This document shows, piece after piece, positions 16,263 through 26,528 of a stretch of 34,779 nt of DNA. Made by a program: the position numbers and the translations under genes. Every line of letters starts with the position of its first letter. Positions within the stretch are counted from its first letter, which is position 1. The stretch comes from Candidatus Flexicrinis proximus (GTDB lineage Bacteria; Chloroflexota; Anaerolineae; Aggregatilineales; Phototrophicaceae). The notes beneath the pieces were generated by a model. The model saw nothing but the letters and a program-made list of their open reading frames with translations. It did no database searches and was not told where the DNA came from. The stretch lies in the NCBI GenBank assembly GCA_016712885.1, contig JADJQF010000020.1, forward strand, positions 1 through 34,779, written 5' to 3'.

Positions 16263-17525
16263 ATGGCAGTTGTGGCACAGGCGCAGCCGGTCGAGGCTGC
16301 ACGCGGGACATTTGCGGCACTTCGCAACCCTGATTACCGGCTGTATTTCGCCGGACTCCTGATCTCCCAATCCGGCACATGGATGCAAAACATCGCGCAG
16401 GGATACCTGGTCTACAGCCTGACCGGGTCGGAAGCCTGGCTGGGGCTGGTCGCGCTGGCGATGGGCCTGCCGCTGCTGCTGGTCTCGCCGCTGGCCGGGG
16501 TGATGGTCGAGCGGGCGCCGCGGCGGCGGGTGCTGCAGTTCACGCAGAGCGCGCAGATGCTGCTGGCGATCACGCTGACCATCCTGGCGGCGACCGGTAC
16601 GGTAGCGGTCTGGCATGTGGTGCTGCTGGCGTTCATCCTGGGCGTGATCAGCGCGTTCGACGCGCCGGCCCGCATGACGCTGATCGCCGAAATCGTCACA
16701 CGCGAAGATTTGTCGAGCGGGATCACGCTGGGGTCGATCCTGAACAGCAGCACGCGAGTGCTGGGGCCGACGGCGGCCGGACTGGTGCTGGCACGCTTCG
16801 GCGTGGTCTGGTGCTTCGCGCTCAACGCGGTCAGCTTTCTGGCCGTGATCGGCTGCCTGGCGCTCATGCGTGTACCATACGCGATCCCGGCGCCGAAAAC
16901 GCAGCCAAAGCCACTGCGCCAACTGCGTGAAGGGTTCGCCTACGTGCGCGGTGACCGGGCGGTGATGTCGATCTTGCTGCTGGCATCGGTCACCGGGTTC
17001 TTCCTGCTGCCGATCCTGCAGATGCTGCCGGCAGTGGCCGAAGTGACGACCGGATCGCACAGCGACGGTTACGCCCTGCTGAGCGCGGCGGAAGGGCTGG
17101 GTGCGCTGGTGGCCGGCCTGACCACCTCCTATCTGGCGATGCGGTTTTCGCGCGGGCGGCTGATCGCGGCGGCCACGCTGCTGAACGCGGCGCTGATGAC
17201 CGTGCTGGGCTTCCAGAACGGCGCAGTCCCGGCGGCACTGCTCACCATGCTGACCGGCTTCGCCCTGATCATGCTGATGGTCAACATGAACACCGGCCTG
17301 CAGCTCATGCTGCCGAATGCCTTCCGCAGCCGCGCGATGAGCCTGTATATGCTGACCCTGATGGGCCTCAGCCCGTTCGGGGCGCTGGCACTGGGAACAC
17401 TGGCCGAACTGGTCGGCATCGCGCCGGCATTGGCTGTATTTGGACTTATCGCCGGAGTGCTGGGCGGCTGGATCGTACTGCAGCGCCATCCGGGCCAACT
17501 GGATGCTGCGCGAACCGCGGCGTAG
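16263..17525 (+). CDS. MFS transporter (DHA3/EntS-like exporter)
   Basis: A 420-residue inner-membrane protein with about 12 hydrophobic helices. The N-terminal FAALRNPDYRLYFAGLLISQSGTWMQNIAQGYLVY is characteristic of the EntS/enterobactin-exporter (DHA3) branch. The cytoplasmic loop after helix 2 has ERAPRRRVL. It should export a small molecule by proton antiport; the substrate cannot be told. ATG 16263 is preceded by AGGTGGA. The gene is intact. It converges with the secreted-protein gene across a hairpin-rich element at 17580. Confidence 0.88.
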   Translation: MAVVAQAQPVEAARGTFAALRNPDYRLYFAGLLISQSGTWMQNIAQGYLVYSLTGSEAWLGLVALAMGLPLLLVSPLAGVMVERAPRRRVLQFTQSAQMLLAITLTILAATGTVAVWHVVLLAFILGVISAFDAPARMTLIAEIVTREDLSSGITLGSILNSSTRVLGPTAAGLVLARFGVVWCFALNAVSFLAVIGCLALMRVPYAIPAPKTQPKPLRQLREGFAYVRGDRAVMSILLLASVTGFFLLPILQMLPAVAEVTTGSHSDGYALLSAAEGLGALVAGLTTSYLAMRFSRGRLIAAATLLNAALMTVLGFQNGAVPAALLTMLTGFALIMLMVNMNTGLQLMLPNAFRSRAMSLYMLTLMGLSPFGALALGTLAELVGIAPALAVFGLIAGVLGGWIVLQRHPGQLDAARTAA

Positions 17526-17579
17526 CGCGTGATATTGGGGCTCTGCCCGAAGCTCCGGGGCGGCGTTGACACTTCTGCA

Positions 17580-17683
17580 CCTTCTATAGCGAATTGGCGG
17601 TGCCAGCGCCGCCAATTCGCTATAGAAGGGAGTCCAGAGGGTGCATCACTCTCTGGCGGAGGTGTGGAGGCAGCGCCTCCACA
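17580..17683 (-). repeat. Three-stem repeat element, family A copy 2
   Basis: Stem I is an exceptional 21-bp perfect inverted repeat (17580-17600 with 17609-17629, 8-nt loop). After GGAGT come stem II CCAGAGGGTG/CACTCTCTGG (17634-17656) and stem III TGTGGAGGC/GCCTCCACA (17663-17683). Stem III starts 8 bp from the stop codon of the minus-strand secreted-protein gene and lies 54 bp or more beyond the MFS stop. Stem II differs from copy 1 by a C-G to T-A pair change and a wobble, keeping the pairing. Confidence 0.85.
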
Positions 17684-17690
17684 ATCACCC

Positions 17691-19173
17691 TTACCTCATC
17701 GCCCCACCCGGCGCCGCCGGCAGCGGCAGGAGGCCCCTCGGCGCATTTCGACTCACGTCAGGCGCCGAGAGCCGGATCTTCAGGGTGTCGAATGCTACGT
17801 CTCCGCTGGCCGCCTTGCTCTTGATCGCGAACTTGATCTTGACCGGGGTTTTCCGCGCGATCAGGAATGTATAGTCATCCAGCGACGTGAGTCCGATCGT
17901 TGCCGGATTGGTATACGTCTTGCGGATTTTCACCACCGCGCCGTCTGCGTAGATCAACTTGAACTCGAACTTGATGCTGTTGACCGGCGGCAGCGCGGTC
18001 TGGGACTCGCTCAAATAAAAGAAACGCAGGTAGCTGTTGGCTGGCAGATAGATGTGCGCGGGAATGATGATCGTCTGCTTGAGCTGACTGTTTTCGCCCG
18101 CGCCGCCCGTAAAGCGGAACGCGTTATTATTGCCCGGCGTGCCCGCGTCGTTGACGATCCCGTCCCCGGTCGCGTTGCTCACGATCCAGTCGGTCAGACC
18201 GGTATCGAAGTTGCCGTTCTTGGCGAGATCGATGCTTGCCGGCACCACCAGCAGTTTGGCCACCGAGGGCGAAGTCATGAAGCTGACCGATTTGTGGTAC
18301 ACCATCACGGTGTAGTTGACGCCGACCTGCGCCATGATTGTCGTTCGGCCGGCCTGCTGGAAGCCTGACACCGTATCACAGTCAACTTCGCTTAGGCTCC
18401 CCGGCGATCCGGTGAACACCGCGACTCCTGCGTTCATCGCGTAACCGCTCGGCCCTAAGCCGAGTACCGAGCCTTCTACCGTCACCAGCGTCAAGTCACC
18501 CGTCCCGGTAAACGTATACCACAGCGTGGCCAGCGACGGACCGAGCGGCGCGCAGGAGGTCTCGGGATCGTCCGGATCATCCGTCGCGTATTCCCAGTTC
18601 ACCACCCGCGACGACTTGTTGAACACCACCGCGCGCGGCGTCGATACGTCGTCGTTCGCCGGAATCAGCGCTGGGCTTGGCGGCGTGAACAGGGCAGCGT
18701 AATTCAGCGTCCGCGCGGCGATCGACGCCGTATCGTCCGCGGGCCACCCGGATCAGAAAACTCCCGCCGGTGATTACCAGTTCCAGCGTCGCAACGCCGC
18801 CGGGGTTGACCGCACACGCCAGCTCCACCAGATTGGGGAAACTCAGGAAATCCGGCGTCGGGTAAATCGCGATCACCGTATCGAAGCCTGCGTTGTTGGT
18901 CGTGGTCTCGAATCGCAGTGTACCTGTCGGGGCGGTCACGCGGAACCAGACTGAGTGGTTGTCGTTTCCGCCCACTGCGCACGACGCCGGCTGTTCCCCC
19001 GCCTGGAGGGTCGCTTCTTCAATGTCGACGATTGACCCGAACGCCGGCAGGTTGAGCGCCAGCGCGCTTGACGACGAGTCGTTGCTCGGCGGCGCTGCCA
19101 GCGCCGGCAGCGAGGCCAGTAGAATCAGCCCCAGTAGGCTGTAGACGAGGGGACGCGCATATCTCTTTGGCAT
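17691..19173 (-). CDS. Secreted PPC-like repeat protein with C-terminal jelly-roll domain, paralogue 1
   Basis: About 494 residues. A Sec signal peptide (MPKRYARPLVYSLLGLILLASLPALA) ends before APPSND. Two repeats of the pre-peptidase-C-terminal-like beta module follow: the first around SVWFRVTAPTGTLRFETT and FDTVIAIYPTP, the second around LWYTFTGTGDLTLVTVEGS and VAVFTGSPGSL. A carbohydrate-binding-like domain begins NGNFDTGLTDWIVSNATGDG. It is exported, probably to the surface or outside, with a binding rather than an enzymatic role; the ligand is unknown. AGGAGT precedes the ATG. One frameshift near 18735. A tandem paralogue lies upstream. Confidence 0.7.
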
Positions 19174-19272
19174 AGAAACTCCTGTGTCTGTACCACCGTA
19201 TGAACAGGTCTTGCGCGATCAGCGTGCTGGTGTGCTCCCCCCGGTATGAGCGGACCCTCCTGTTCCCCCACA

Positions 19273-19366
19273 GCGATTTGAGCGGGCTTGCCTGCTCGAA
19301 TCGCCGAGGAGGGAGTCCAGAGGGTACATCACCCTCTGGCGGAGGTGTGGAGGCAGCGACTCCACG
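19273..19366 (-). repeat. Three-stem repeat element, family A copy 3
   Basis: Stem I GCGATTTGAGCGGGC / GCCTGCTCGAATCGC (19273-19304, 15 bp with two wobbles, 2-nt loop), then GGGAGT, stem II CCAGAGGGTA/CACCCTCTGG (19317-19339), and stem III 19346-19366. Stem III abuts the stop codon of the upstream minus-strand paralogue (stop at 19370-19368). Confidence 0.82.
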
Positions 19367-19367
19367 A

Positions 19368-20855
19368 TCACCGCCCTTGCCTCATCTCCCCCGCTGGCCC
19401 CGCCGGTAGCGGCAGCACGCCTGCGGTGATGTCGCGGCTCGCGTTCAGAGCCTTGACCAGGATATCGATCTCGTCGATCGCAACAACGCCGCTGGTAGCC
19501 GTACTCTTCACCGCGAACTGTATCTTGACCGGGGCTTTGCGCTCGATCAGGAATTGGAATGCGAATCCATTTGTGACCAGCAGTCCGGCGGGGAACGCCA
19601 TACTCTGTTTGATCTTCACCACCGCGCCGTCGGCATAGATCAGTTTGAATTCGAACTTGATCGAATTTCGCGGCGGCAGCGCGGTGTTCGCCCGGATGGC
19701 ATAGTTCAATTGCAGCAGCGAAAACGCCGGAATATACAGATTGCTCGGCAGCAGCAGGTTCTGTTTGAGCTGGCTGGCTTCGCCCGGACCACCCACGAAC
19801 CGGAAAGCGTTGTTGTTGCCGGGTGCCGTTATCACTCGCCAGCCCATCTCCGCTCGCGTTCTTGACAATCCACCCCGTCAGGCCATCGTCGAAATTGCCA
19901 TTGCTGTCGAGGCGAATTCCCGGCGGCACGACCAGCAGCTTTACCGTGGAGGGCACGGTGACATCCTGATTGGCGTAGTCGTAATAGACCATCACGTAAT
20001 ACTGAAGTACGCTGCTAGCCGAGATCGTGAGCCGCCCCGCGCCGTTGATCCCCGAGCTGTCGTCACATCCCACAAACGCCAGACTCCCCGGCGCCCCGAA
20101 ATACACGGCGACACTCGGCCCCGGCGGATAACTATCGCTGTTGACGCCAATCACCGATCCCTCTGCCGTGATCAGGGTTGTGCCGGCAACGCCGCTGAAG
20201 GTATACCAGATCGACCCGGAGGGCTGGCGGCTGGCACATGACGGAGTCGGGTCGGACGCGTTCTCCGTCGCATACTCGTAATTCTTCACCCGCGATGATT
20301 TGTTCAGAATCACCTCGCGCGCGGTCTCGATGGCATCGTTGGCCGGAACAAGGTTCGCGCTGGGCGGTGTGAACGATACATCGTAATTCAGGGTACGGTT
20401 GCCCAGCGGAAGTCCATCGTCGTTGGCGACCCGTACGAAATACTGGCCGCCACTGACCACGATCGACAGGGTTGCCGCATTCCCCGGGTTCACCGCGCAC
20501 GCGAGCTCCATGTCGCTCGTTAGCACTCGGACCGTGGCACCTCGAACATGCTGATCACGGTATCGAAATTGGCTTCTGCCGTTGTCGTCTCGAAGGTGAG
20601 CGTCCCAGCCGGGACATTGACGCGAAACCACACCGAATCGTCGTCAATGCCGTCCGTCGCGCACGACGCCGTCGGCTCGTCCGTCTCGAGGGTGGCTTCT
20701 TCAATGTCGGCAATTGTCCCGCTTTCGGGCAGGTGCAGCGCCAGTGCGGAGCTTCGATTGTCGTTGCTCGGCGGCGCTGCAATTACCGGCGTAGCGAAAA
20801 GGGCGATAAGCACAAAAACAATGATAAGAACCGGGAGGCGGGTTCGCTTTAGCAT
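19368..20855 (-). CDS. Secreted PPC-like repeat protein with C-terminal jelly-roll domain, paralogue 2
   Basis: About 495 residues with the same plan as the gene at 17691: signal peptide MLKRTRLPVLIIVFVLIALFATPVIA, cleavage before APPSND, a first PPC-like module (DDSVWFRVNVPAGTLTFETT), a second (SIWYTFSGVAGTTLITAEGS), then the NGNFDDGLTGWIVKNASGDG jelly-roll domain with IKFEFKLIYADGAVVKI, which is identical in the paralogue. Frameshifts occur near 20530 and 19835. The two genes are a tandem duplication that has diverged in most positions but kept the domain order. Ligand and location beyond secretion are unknown. Confidence 0.7.
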
Positions 20856-20982
20856 GAATACATATCCCCATGAGGTAGAGCCGGTAGCATCATTTAACGA
20901 CGATTCCCGACCGGATGCAACCAATTCCCTATTCACGCCGCAGGTTTCGCCCGCTGCCGCCTCTGCATACCTCTCCCGCGCC

Positions 20983-21012
20983 TCAATACAAAAGACCCGG
21001 TTGGCCGGGTCT
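20983..21012 (-). terminator. Rho-independent terminator of rpoD
   Basis: On the minus strand, AGACCCGG-CCAA-CCGGGTCT is followed by TTTGTATTG: an 8-bp GC-rich stem, tetraloop and T-rich tail, 47 bp after the rpoD stop. Confidence 0.8.
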
Positions 21013-21058
21013 CCTGGGTTCAATTCGATGTGGGTGGGGGCTAGTGCCCCGATCACGC

Positions 21059-22210
21059 TTAGCCTAGATAATCGCGCAGAGCCACCGACAGCCGCGGGGA
21101 CTTCAGGCGGCGCAGCGCCTCTTTCTCAAGCTGACGGATACGTTCCCGGCTCAGCCCAAACTTGTTGGCGATTTCCTCCAGCGTGTGCGGTTCCCCGCCG
21201 CCCAGCCCGAAGCGCAGGCGCAAATGCTCGACTGGCGGTTGGTCAGTTCACCGAGAACCTGTTCAATGGTCTCTTCCAGCAGGTGCTGGATCGCCGCGTC
21301 GACCGGGCTTAGGTTTCCTGATCTTCGATGAAGTCGCCAAATTCGGTGTCGCCATCGTCGCCCACCGGCCGCTCAAGCGCGACCGCGTGCTGGCTGGCGT
21401 CCATCATTCCGCGCACCGTATCGAGTGGCACGTCCATTTCGGCCGCGATTTCTTCCGCCGTCGGCCGCCGGCCCAGCATCTGTTCCAGCGACTGCGCCGT
21501 GCGGTACATCTGCCGGATGCGCTCGGTCATGTGCAGTGGAATACGAATGGTGCGGGTCTTCTGTGCCAGCGCGCGGGTGATCGCCTGTCGGATCCACCAT
21601 GTCGCGTACGTGCTGAAACGGTTGCCGCGCTTGTAATCGTACTTGTCGACGGCCCGCATCAGGCCGACGTTGCCTTCCTGAATCAGGTCGGGGAAGGGCA
21701 GTCCCTGTGACATATAACGCTTGGCGATGCTCACCACGAGGCGGGTATTGGCGCGCCCCAGATGTTCGCGGGCCGCCTGGCCTTCGCGCACCATCTTGTC
21801 GTAGCGCACCAGCTTCTCAGGCTCCATCCGGTACGCGCGCCGTTCCAGCAGCTCGAACGCCATCTTGCCGTACTCGATGCGCTTGGCCAGGTCGACTTCT
21901 TCTTCTGCGCCGGTTCTTGTGCCATCTGCCGGAAGTACAGCCCCACCGGATCGTCGGCGCTGACTGCGTTGATGTCCCCTAACACCGGGTCTTGCGAGGA
22001 GTCTTCCAAATCATAATCGGTTTCGGTCTCGTCCATCATCGACATCCCCACCAGGTCATTGTCGGGACGGTACTCGATGCCCAGCTCGTCTAATTCATAA
22101 AGTACATTATCAATATTTTGATCTTCCCCTTCATCCTCCAGCAGCTCTAGGATGTCGTCATAGGTCACGTATCCGCGCTGTTCTGCACGTGCCATTAGTT
22201 CTTGGATCAC
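21059..22210 (-). CDS. rpoD: Primary RNA polymerase sigma factor (RpoD/SigA), frameshifted
   Basis: It directs RNA polymerase to housekeeping promoters. Region 1.1 is the N-terminal GYVTYDDILELLEDEGEDQN. Regions 2.1-2.4 run through NTRLVVSIAKRYMSQGLPFPD and RFSTYATWWIRQAITRAL. Region 3 follows, with RRPTAEEIAAEMDVP. Region 4.2 is LEEIANKFGLSRERIRQLEKE. It starts at GTG 22210, 5 nt after GAGGTGAT; an upstream ATG at 22240 lacks such a site. Frame breaks at about 21907, 21307 (one T missing after GAAACC) and 21235 leave every motif in order, so these are almost certainly sequence errors in a gene the cell cannot lose. About 385 residues. Confidence 0.9.
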
Positions 22211-22663
22211 AGTATCACCTCTGCTGATCGACCCGCGCACATGTGCTGCCGGCGCAGGACAACGTCCAATGTAAGAAGGTGCGCTTGTCCCTTAAGGGGG
22301 GAATTACGTCTTGCGGGGAAAATCCTCCTTCGGATGGATTGAGGGAGCCTTCAAAATGCGTTGTGAAGGATGTTCACATTATCAGCACACTTTTTGCTTT
22401 TAGCAACCAGTCAATTCGCCCGGATCTTACTCGAGTGATAAACAGTTGCGGTGTTGATAACGTTATGGATTTCATCATAGCAGAAATTTGTCGCGCATAG
22501 CACACTCAATTTACTGTGCAATCTGCACAATGATTAACGTGCACAAATCCGCCTGGCCGGGCAGCCCGCCTTGTCTCCCCGGCGTCTCGCCGCCGGCCCT
22601 CGGACCGGAAAGTATCAGATAGCACAACAAACACGGTGCAAATGTCATGCCCGCCGCGCCTGC
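22211..22663 (-). promoter_or_regulatory. rpoD upstream region: extended -10 promoter and long AT-richer leader
   Basis: There is no gene in this 450-bp stretch. On the minus strand, TGCTATGAT (22482-22474, TGn-TATGAT) is a plausible extended -10 promoter about 260 bp before the rpoD start. The predicted leader contains a hairpin CCTTCA/TGAAGG (about 22350-22371) and a run CCCTTAAGGGGGG (22290-22302). A CGGCG/CGCCG hairpin near 22580 lies downstream of the next minus-strand gene and may terminate it. Confidence 0.4.
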
Positions 22664-24912
22664 TCAGCGCTCCAGCGCGGCGAACCCCGCGTCGCGGCTC
22701 TCGTAGCCGGCCTGCGGCAGGATCATCCGGTTGTAGATCTGGCGCATAAAATGCAGCCGCGCGATCACCGCGCTTGGCGCCTCATCCGTGTAATCCAGAC
22801 TATCCGCATCCATCGCCTGCGTTGCCACCGGCGGCTCCGTCCCCGCGATCACCGTCTCCGCGTAGATTAACCACAGCCGGTCGCGCGTTGTGCGCTGCGC
22901 CGCCTTCCCTGCCGCCAGCGCCGCCGCCGGGTCCAGCCCGAGCTGTTCCGCCGCCAGCGCGCGCAGCGCGTTCGCCTCGGAACTTCGCCATTCGGGGTGC
23001 GCGTCCAGCAGCGCTGCCGCCGCCGCCGCGTCCCCCTCGGCCAGCAGCGCAACCGCCGCGGCTTCCTCGAACAGCGGAGGCAGCGTGAATTCGTCCGCCA
23101 CCTGCGACTCCGCCACCTCTGGCAGCAGCCCTATACTCGCGTCTTCCACGCCGTCGATCTGCAGCAGGTGCGCCCACAGCATGCGTGCCGTCTCGTCCAG
23201 CCCCAGCGCTCCGCCGCCAGAGCCGCGTTCAGCACCATCGTGATTGATTCCGGCGCGTACGCCAGCATCCGCTCCAGGTGGCCGCTTGCCGCCTCCAGGT
23301 CGCCGATCTGCGCCGCCAGCGCCGCCTGGTTTAACCGCAGCACCGCGCTGTCCATGCCCATCTCGCCGGCTTCACTGAATCGTTCGAGCGCCCGCTGCGC
23401 CAGCGCCGCGTCCTGCGTCGAATGGGCCATCATCCCGTACAGGATGCCCTGCGTCCACCGGTACACCGGCTGCCGCGGATCAGCGGCGATCAGCGCTTCC
23501 AGTTCGGCTGCCGCCTCCAACCGCTGCCCCTGTTCGCGCCCCTGCTTCAAAATCGCATCGTACCGCGCGTAGTGCGTATAGCTGTAAATCCCCGTCAGCA
23601 TCAGCACCAGTGCCACCAATGCCGCCGCCCACGCCATGATTCGCCCGCGCCGCGCCGGATAAGCGACCGGTACCGGCGGTGCGGTCATCAGCATCAGCGC
23701 CAGCAGTCCCAGCAGGCTCACATAAGGCGTCCATGCCGCCAGATCGAACAGGTTGCAGATCCCAGATCCTACGGATGCCGCCCATCCCGCCGAAATCAGA
23801 TGCCTCTCGCGCAGCGTAGACGCGCTCCGCCACGCGCGTACACCCGCCCGCAGCGCGACCACCACGCTCGCCAGCATCGCCACTCCGCCTAAAATACCCA
23901 GCTCCGCCAAGACCTGCAGCGGAAAATTGTGCGCGTGCGGCTGCGCGCTGCGCGGCGGCACCGATGAGCGGTCGAGGATCAGCCTCGGCGTCGAGAACAA
24001 CCCGCTGCCGGTCAGCGGCTTTTCCGTGAAGGCGTCCCACGCCGCTTCCCATAAATACGTGCGCAGTTCCGCCGTGCGTCCCCGGTCGTCAAGGCTGTCG
24101 ATCAGTATCCCGCCAACCACCAGCCCCCCGGCCACCGTTCCCACCACCAGCACCACCACGGTCGCTCTTTGCCAAACCCGCGCCATGCCCCACGCCGCGC
24201 GAAATCCCGCCGGCGTCGCCCACCCGCGCTCGATGATCGCCATCAGCACCATCATGCCCGTCACCGCCGCCGCGCCAATCCATCCCCCGCGCGAATAGGT
24301 CAGCACCATCGTCAGCAGTGCGACGCCGCAGTATGCCCCCAGGATCGCCCGTCCCATCCCGCGCAGCGACCACGCCCGCCCATAAGCCATACCAATCAGC
24401 GGGATCAGCACCGCCGACAGCAGGTTCGGGTTGCCCGTAATCCCACCGATCCGCGGAAATCCGAACAATCCGTCGCGCGTCAGGGTCGGATCGAACAGCT
24501 CCAACAGCCCGAACCCGATCCAGAACACCCCCGCCAGCAGCACCATGTCGATCAGGTTCCCGCGTGTGATCGCCCGGTTCGACAGCGCGTCGTGCAGCAC
24601 CGTCCAGCCCATCATCAGCGCCGTCAGGAACCACAGCGCCGGCTGTCCGCGCCGCAGCATCTCCCGGATCGCCAGCCCGGCCACCACGATCGCCACCACC
24701 CACAGCCAGATCACCCCGTCCAGCGCCGTCGGGTGCCACTCCCAGCCGCCCCGGGTGCGCGCCGCCAGCCATACCCCCAGCCCGATCCCTAACCCCACCA
24801 GATGCATCACTTGCAGCACCGGCAGGACAATTCCGTTGAACGCCGCGCCGAATAACAGCATGTACGGCACGATCGTCAACAGCGCGATGCGGGGTAGGGC
24901 GTTGCGCGACAT
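22664..24912 (-). CDS. O-antigen ligase/polymerase-like membrane protein with TPR-like C-terminus
   Basis: About 750 residues. The first 440 contain about 11-12 membrane helices with the Wzy/WaaL (PF04932) landmarks: GGITGNPNLLSAVLIPLIG, VLTYSRGGWIGAA, and the large periplasmic loop with GSGLFSTPR and QPHAHNFPLQVLAELGILGG. The remaining 300 residues are soluble, Ala/Leu-rich helical pairs (LNQAALAAQIGDLEAASGHL) of TPR type. Family members polymerise or transfer polyprenyl-linked glycans outside the membrane. The TPR tail is common in Chloroflexota and cyanobacterial versions. ATG 24912 is preceded by AGGAGAG. One frameshift near 23210. Confidence 0.8.
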
Positions 24913-24983
24913 AAGCGACTCTCCTGTAGGCCGCGATGATTGTACTCGCTGACGGCCCGTAGGCTACATCGTCAATACCAAAA

Positions 24984-25033
24984 GGAGGTGCAGGAGGGCA
25001 ACCTCCTGCCGGGTGCAGGACAGCGCCCTGCGC
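24984..25033 (-). repeat. Stem-loop repeat, family B copy 1
   Basis: CAGGAGGGCAACCTCCTG (24991-25008), CCGG, then GTGCAGGACAGCGCCCTGC (25013-25031). The same two-hairpin order occurs at 27414-27456. It lies 100 bp beyond the stop of the minus-strand AlkZ-like gene and upstream of the O-antigen-ligase gene. Confidence 0.7.
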
Positions 25034-25131
25034 CTCCTCACTTCGGCCTCCTTCCATCCGCCCCTCTGTATTCACTCAGCATCCCCTGCGTATCTTCGCT
25101 CTCCCGTCTCCGCCCTTCAGCCCCGCGCCGT

Positions 25132-26253
25132 TTATACGGTGACTGGTTTGCCCCAGAACGCTGCGAGGTGCTCGGCTTCTTCGGCCACCCCGGCGCGCAG
25201 GCTCACGTCGGGCGGATCGAACCAGTCGATGTGCAGCCTGATCCCGCCGCGGGTCTCTGCGGTGTCCCACGTTCCGGCCATTCGCCCGCCGCGGATCACG
25301 ACCGCCGAGATCCAGCCTTGCGGCCGGTAGACCTTGTCCAGCAGTGGCTGGGGCAGAATCCAGCGCGCGGCGTGCCGCGCCACCGCCAGCGTGTACATAT
25401 CGAACATGGGCAGCAGCCGCACGCGGTCGGAGCCGTGTGCGCGGCCCAGCGCATCCAACGTCTCGGTCGGCGCCCACGCCGTCCATCCCTCGACATCGAC
25501 TTCGGCTACCTCTTCGCCCAACGCTTTGAATGCGGCTTTGGCATCGCGTGGTTCGAGCCCGACCCAGCGCGCGAATTCGTCGACCGTGGCTGGACCATAG
25601 GCTGAGAGGAACCGCCGCGCGACCGCCGTCAGGGCCGTTTGGGGCTCGACTGCTTCCCATGCCCCCATCCACGCCGCGGGGTTGACGAAGGTGACGTTCC
25701 TGCCGATGCTCTCGCCAAAGGCCAGATCACCCCGAAACGACGACGGTTTGAGCAGCATCCCCCAGCCGGAAAGGAGCTTCTCGCGCAGCTCAGGGTTTCC
25801 GGCGTGGGCCGCTGCCGCATTCGCCAGCGCTTCGCGGGTGATACCAGTCCCGCCCAGCACCGCCCGCACCGCCTCCATCAGCGCATCCAGTTCGTTGGCG
25901 CTGATTTTGAAATACTTATACCAGCTCGGTTTGCGAAAGTGTCGCAGCGTGGCCAGCGCGCTAAACAATGCCGGATAGATGTATACCGGGATCAGGTGCA
26001 GCGTGCCGCGATATGCCCAGGCCTTGATCAGCGTGTGCTCGCGCCAGATCGCTGCCTGAATCCTATCCGTGCTCAGCCCATCCACCCGTGCCGCCAGCAT
26101 CAGCTCGGCGCTCGACATGACCTGTGCGTGTAGCCCACCCAAACGCGTGGCTACCTCCAGCATGTCTTCCCGCCCTGCGCGTTTTTCCAGGAATTGCTGC
26201 TGCATCCGCCACGCGCTTACCTGCGCCCACGTGAGCGCTGCTGCCTTTCCCAT
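25132..26253 (-). CDS. Winged-helix DNA-binding protein (AlkZ/YcaQ-like, HTH_42)
   Basis: About 373 residues with the three-winged-helix architecture of the HTH_42 superfamily. Family hallmarks are LGGLHAQVMSSAELMLAARV near residue 50, IKAWAYRGTLHLIP, FVNPAAWMGAW, and in the last third DMYTLAVARH then KVYRPQGWISAVVIRGGRMAGTWD. Streptomyces AlkZ and E. coli YcaQ unhook DNA crosslinks. Their Q-x-Q catalytic motif appears here at most as GLHAQ, so a glycosylase activity is only possible. The start is ATG 26253, with GGGAGAG just upstream; an ATG at 26271 lacks a site. The gene is intact. Confidence 0.75.
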   Translation of the reverse strand: MGKAAALTWAQVSAWRMQQQFLEKRAGREDMLEVATRLGGLHAQVMSSAELMLAARVDGLSTDRIQAAIWREHTLIKAWAYRGTLHLIPVYIYPALFSALATLRHFRKPSWYKYFKISANELDALMEAVRAVLGGTGITREALANAAAAHAGNPELREKLLSGWGMLLKPSSFRGDLAFGESIGRNVTFVNPAAWMGAWEAVEPQTALTAVARRFLSAYGPATVDEFARWVGLEPRDAKAAFKALGEEVAEVDVEGWTAWAPTETLDALGRAHGSDRVRLLPMFDMYTLAVARHAARWILPQPLLDKVYRPQGWISAVVIRGGRMAGTWDTAETRGGIRLHIDWFDPPDVSLRAGVAEEAEHLAAFWGKPVTV

Positions 26254-26305
26254 ACCGCTCTCCCACTGCACGCCGCATCACATTCGTAATCCCCCCGCGC
26301 ACGGT

Positions 26306-26358
26306 CCTCGCTTGCGAGGGCGATTCGCACAGGAGGCGGTGCAGGACAGCGTCCTGCA
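26306..26358 (-). repeat. Stem-loop repeat, family B copy 2 (short form)
   Basis: Stem CCTCGC-TT-GCGAGG (26306-26319), then AGGAGG and TGCAGGAC-AGC-GTCCTGCA (26340-26358). The middle stem of the family is absent. Unlike the others it lies between divergent genes, near the 5' end of the AlkZ-like gene. Confidence 0.65.
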
Positions 26359-26528
26359 AAAGCACGCATGTTCTAGTATAGCGCGGATGATAACCCACCG
26401 CCGATTGAATGCGCTCGTTTTAGGAAAACTGCATATAATAGGAACAGTGTCCAGCGCATGTTGGCGGGACTTCCCGCCTGGAAAGCCGCTTTTCGATGCT
26501 CACCCGGAATAATCTGGCTCGTCCACCC

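Noticed and set aside
16251..17615. 454-codon open frame antisense to the MFS gene
   Set aside because: Low-complexity His/Gln/Arg-rich translation produced by GC-rich codon bias opposite an intact transporter; no family motif.
20993..21030. tRNA-like piece (GGGTTCAATTC near a GC stem)
   Set aside because: Only one stem and a T-loop-like string; no acceptor, D or anticodon arms. It fits the rpoD terminator instead.
22243..22500. 85-codon plus-strand frame upstream of rpoD
   Set aside because: No family resemblance, no ribosome-binding site, and it overlaps the predicted rpoD promoter and leader.
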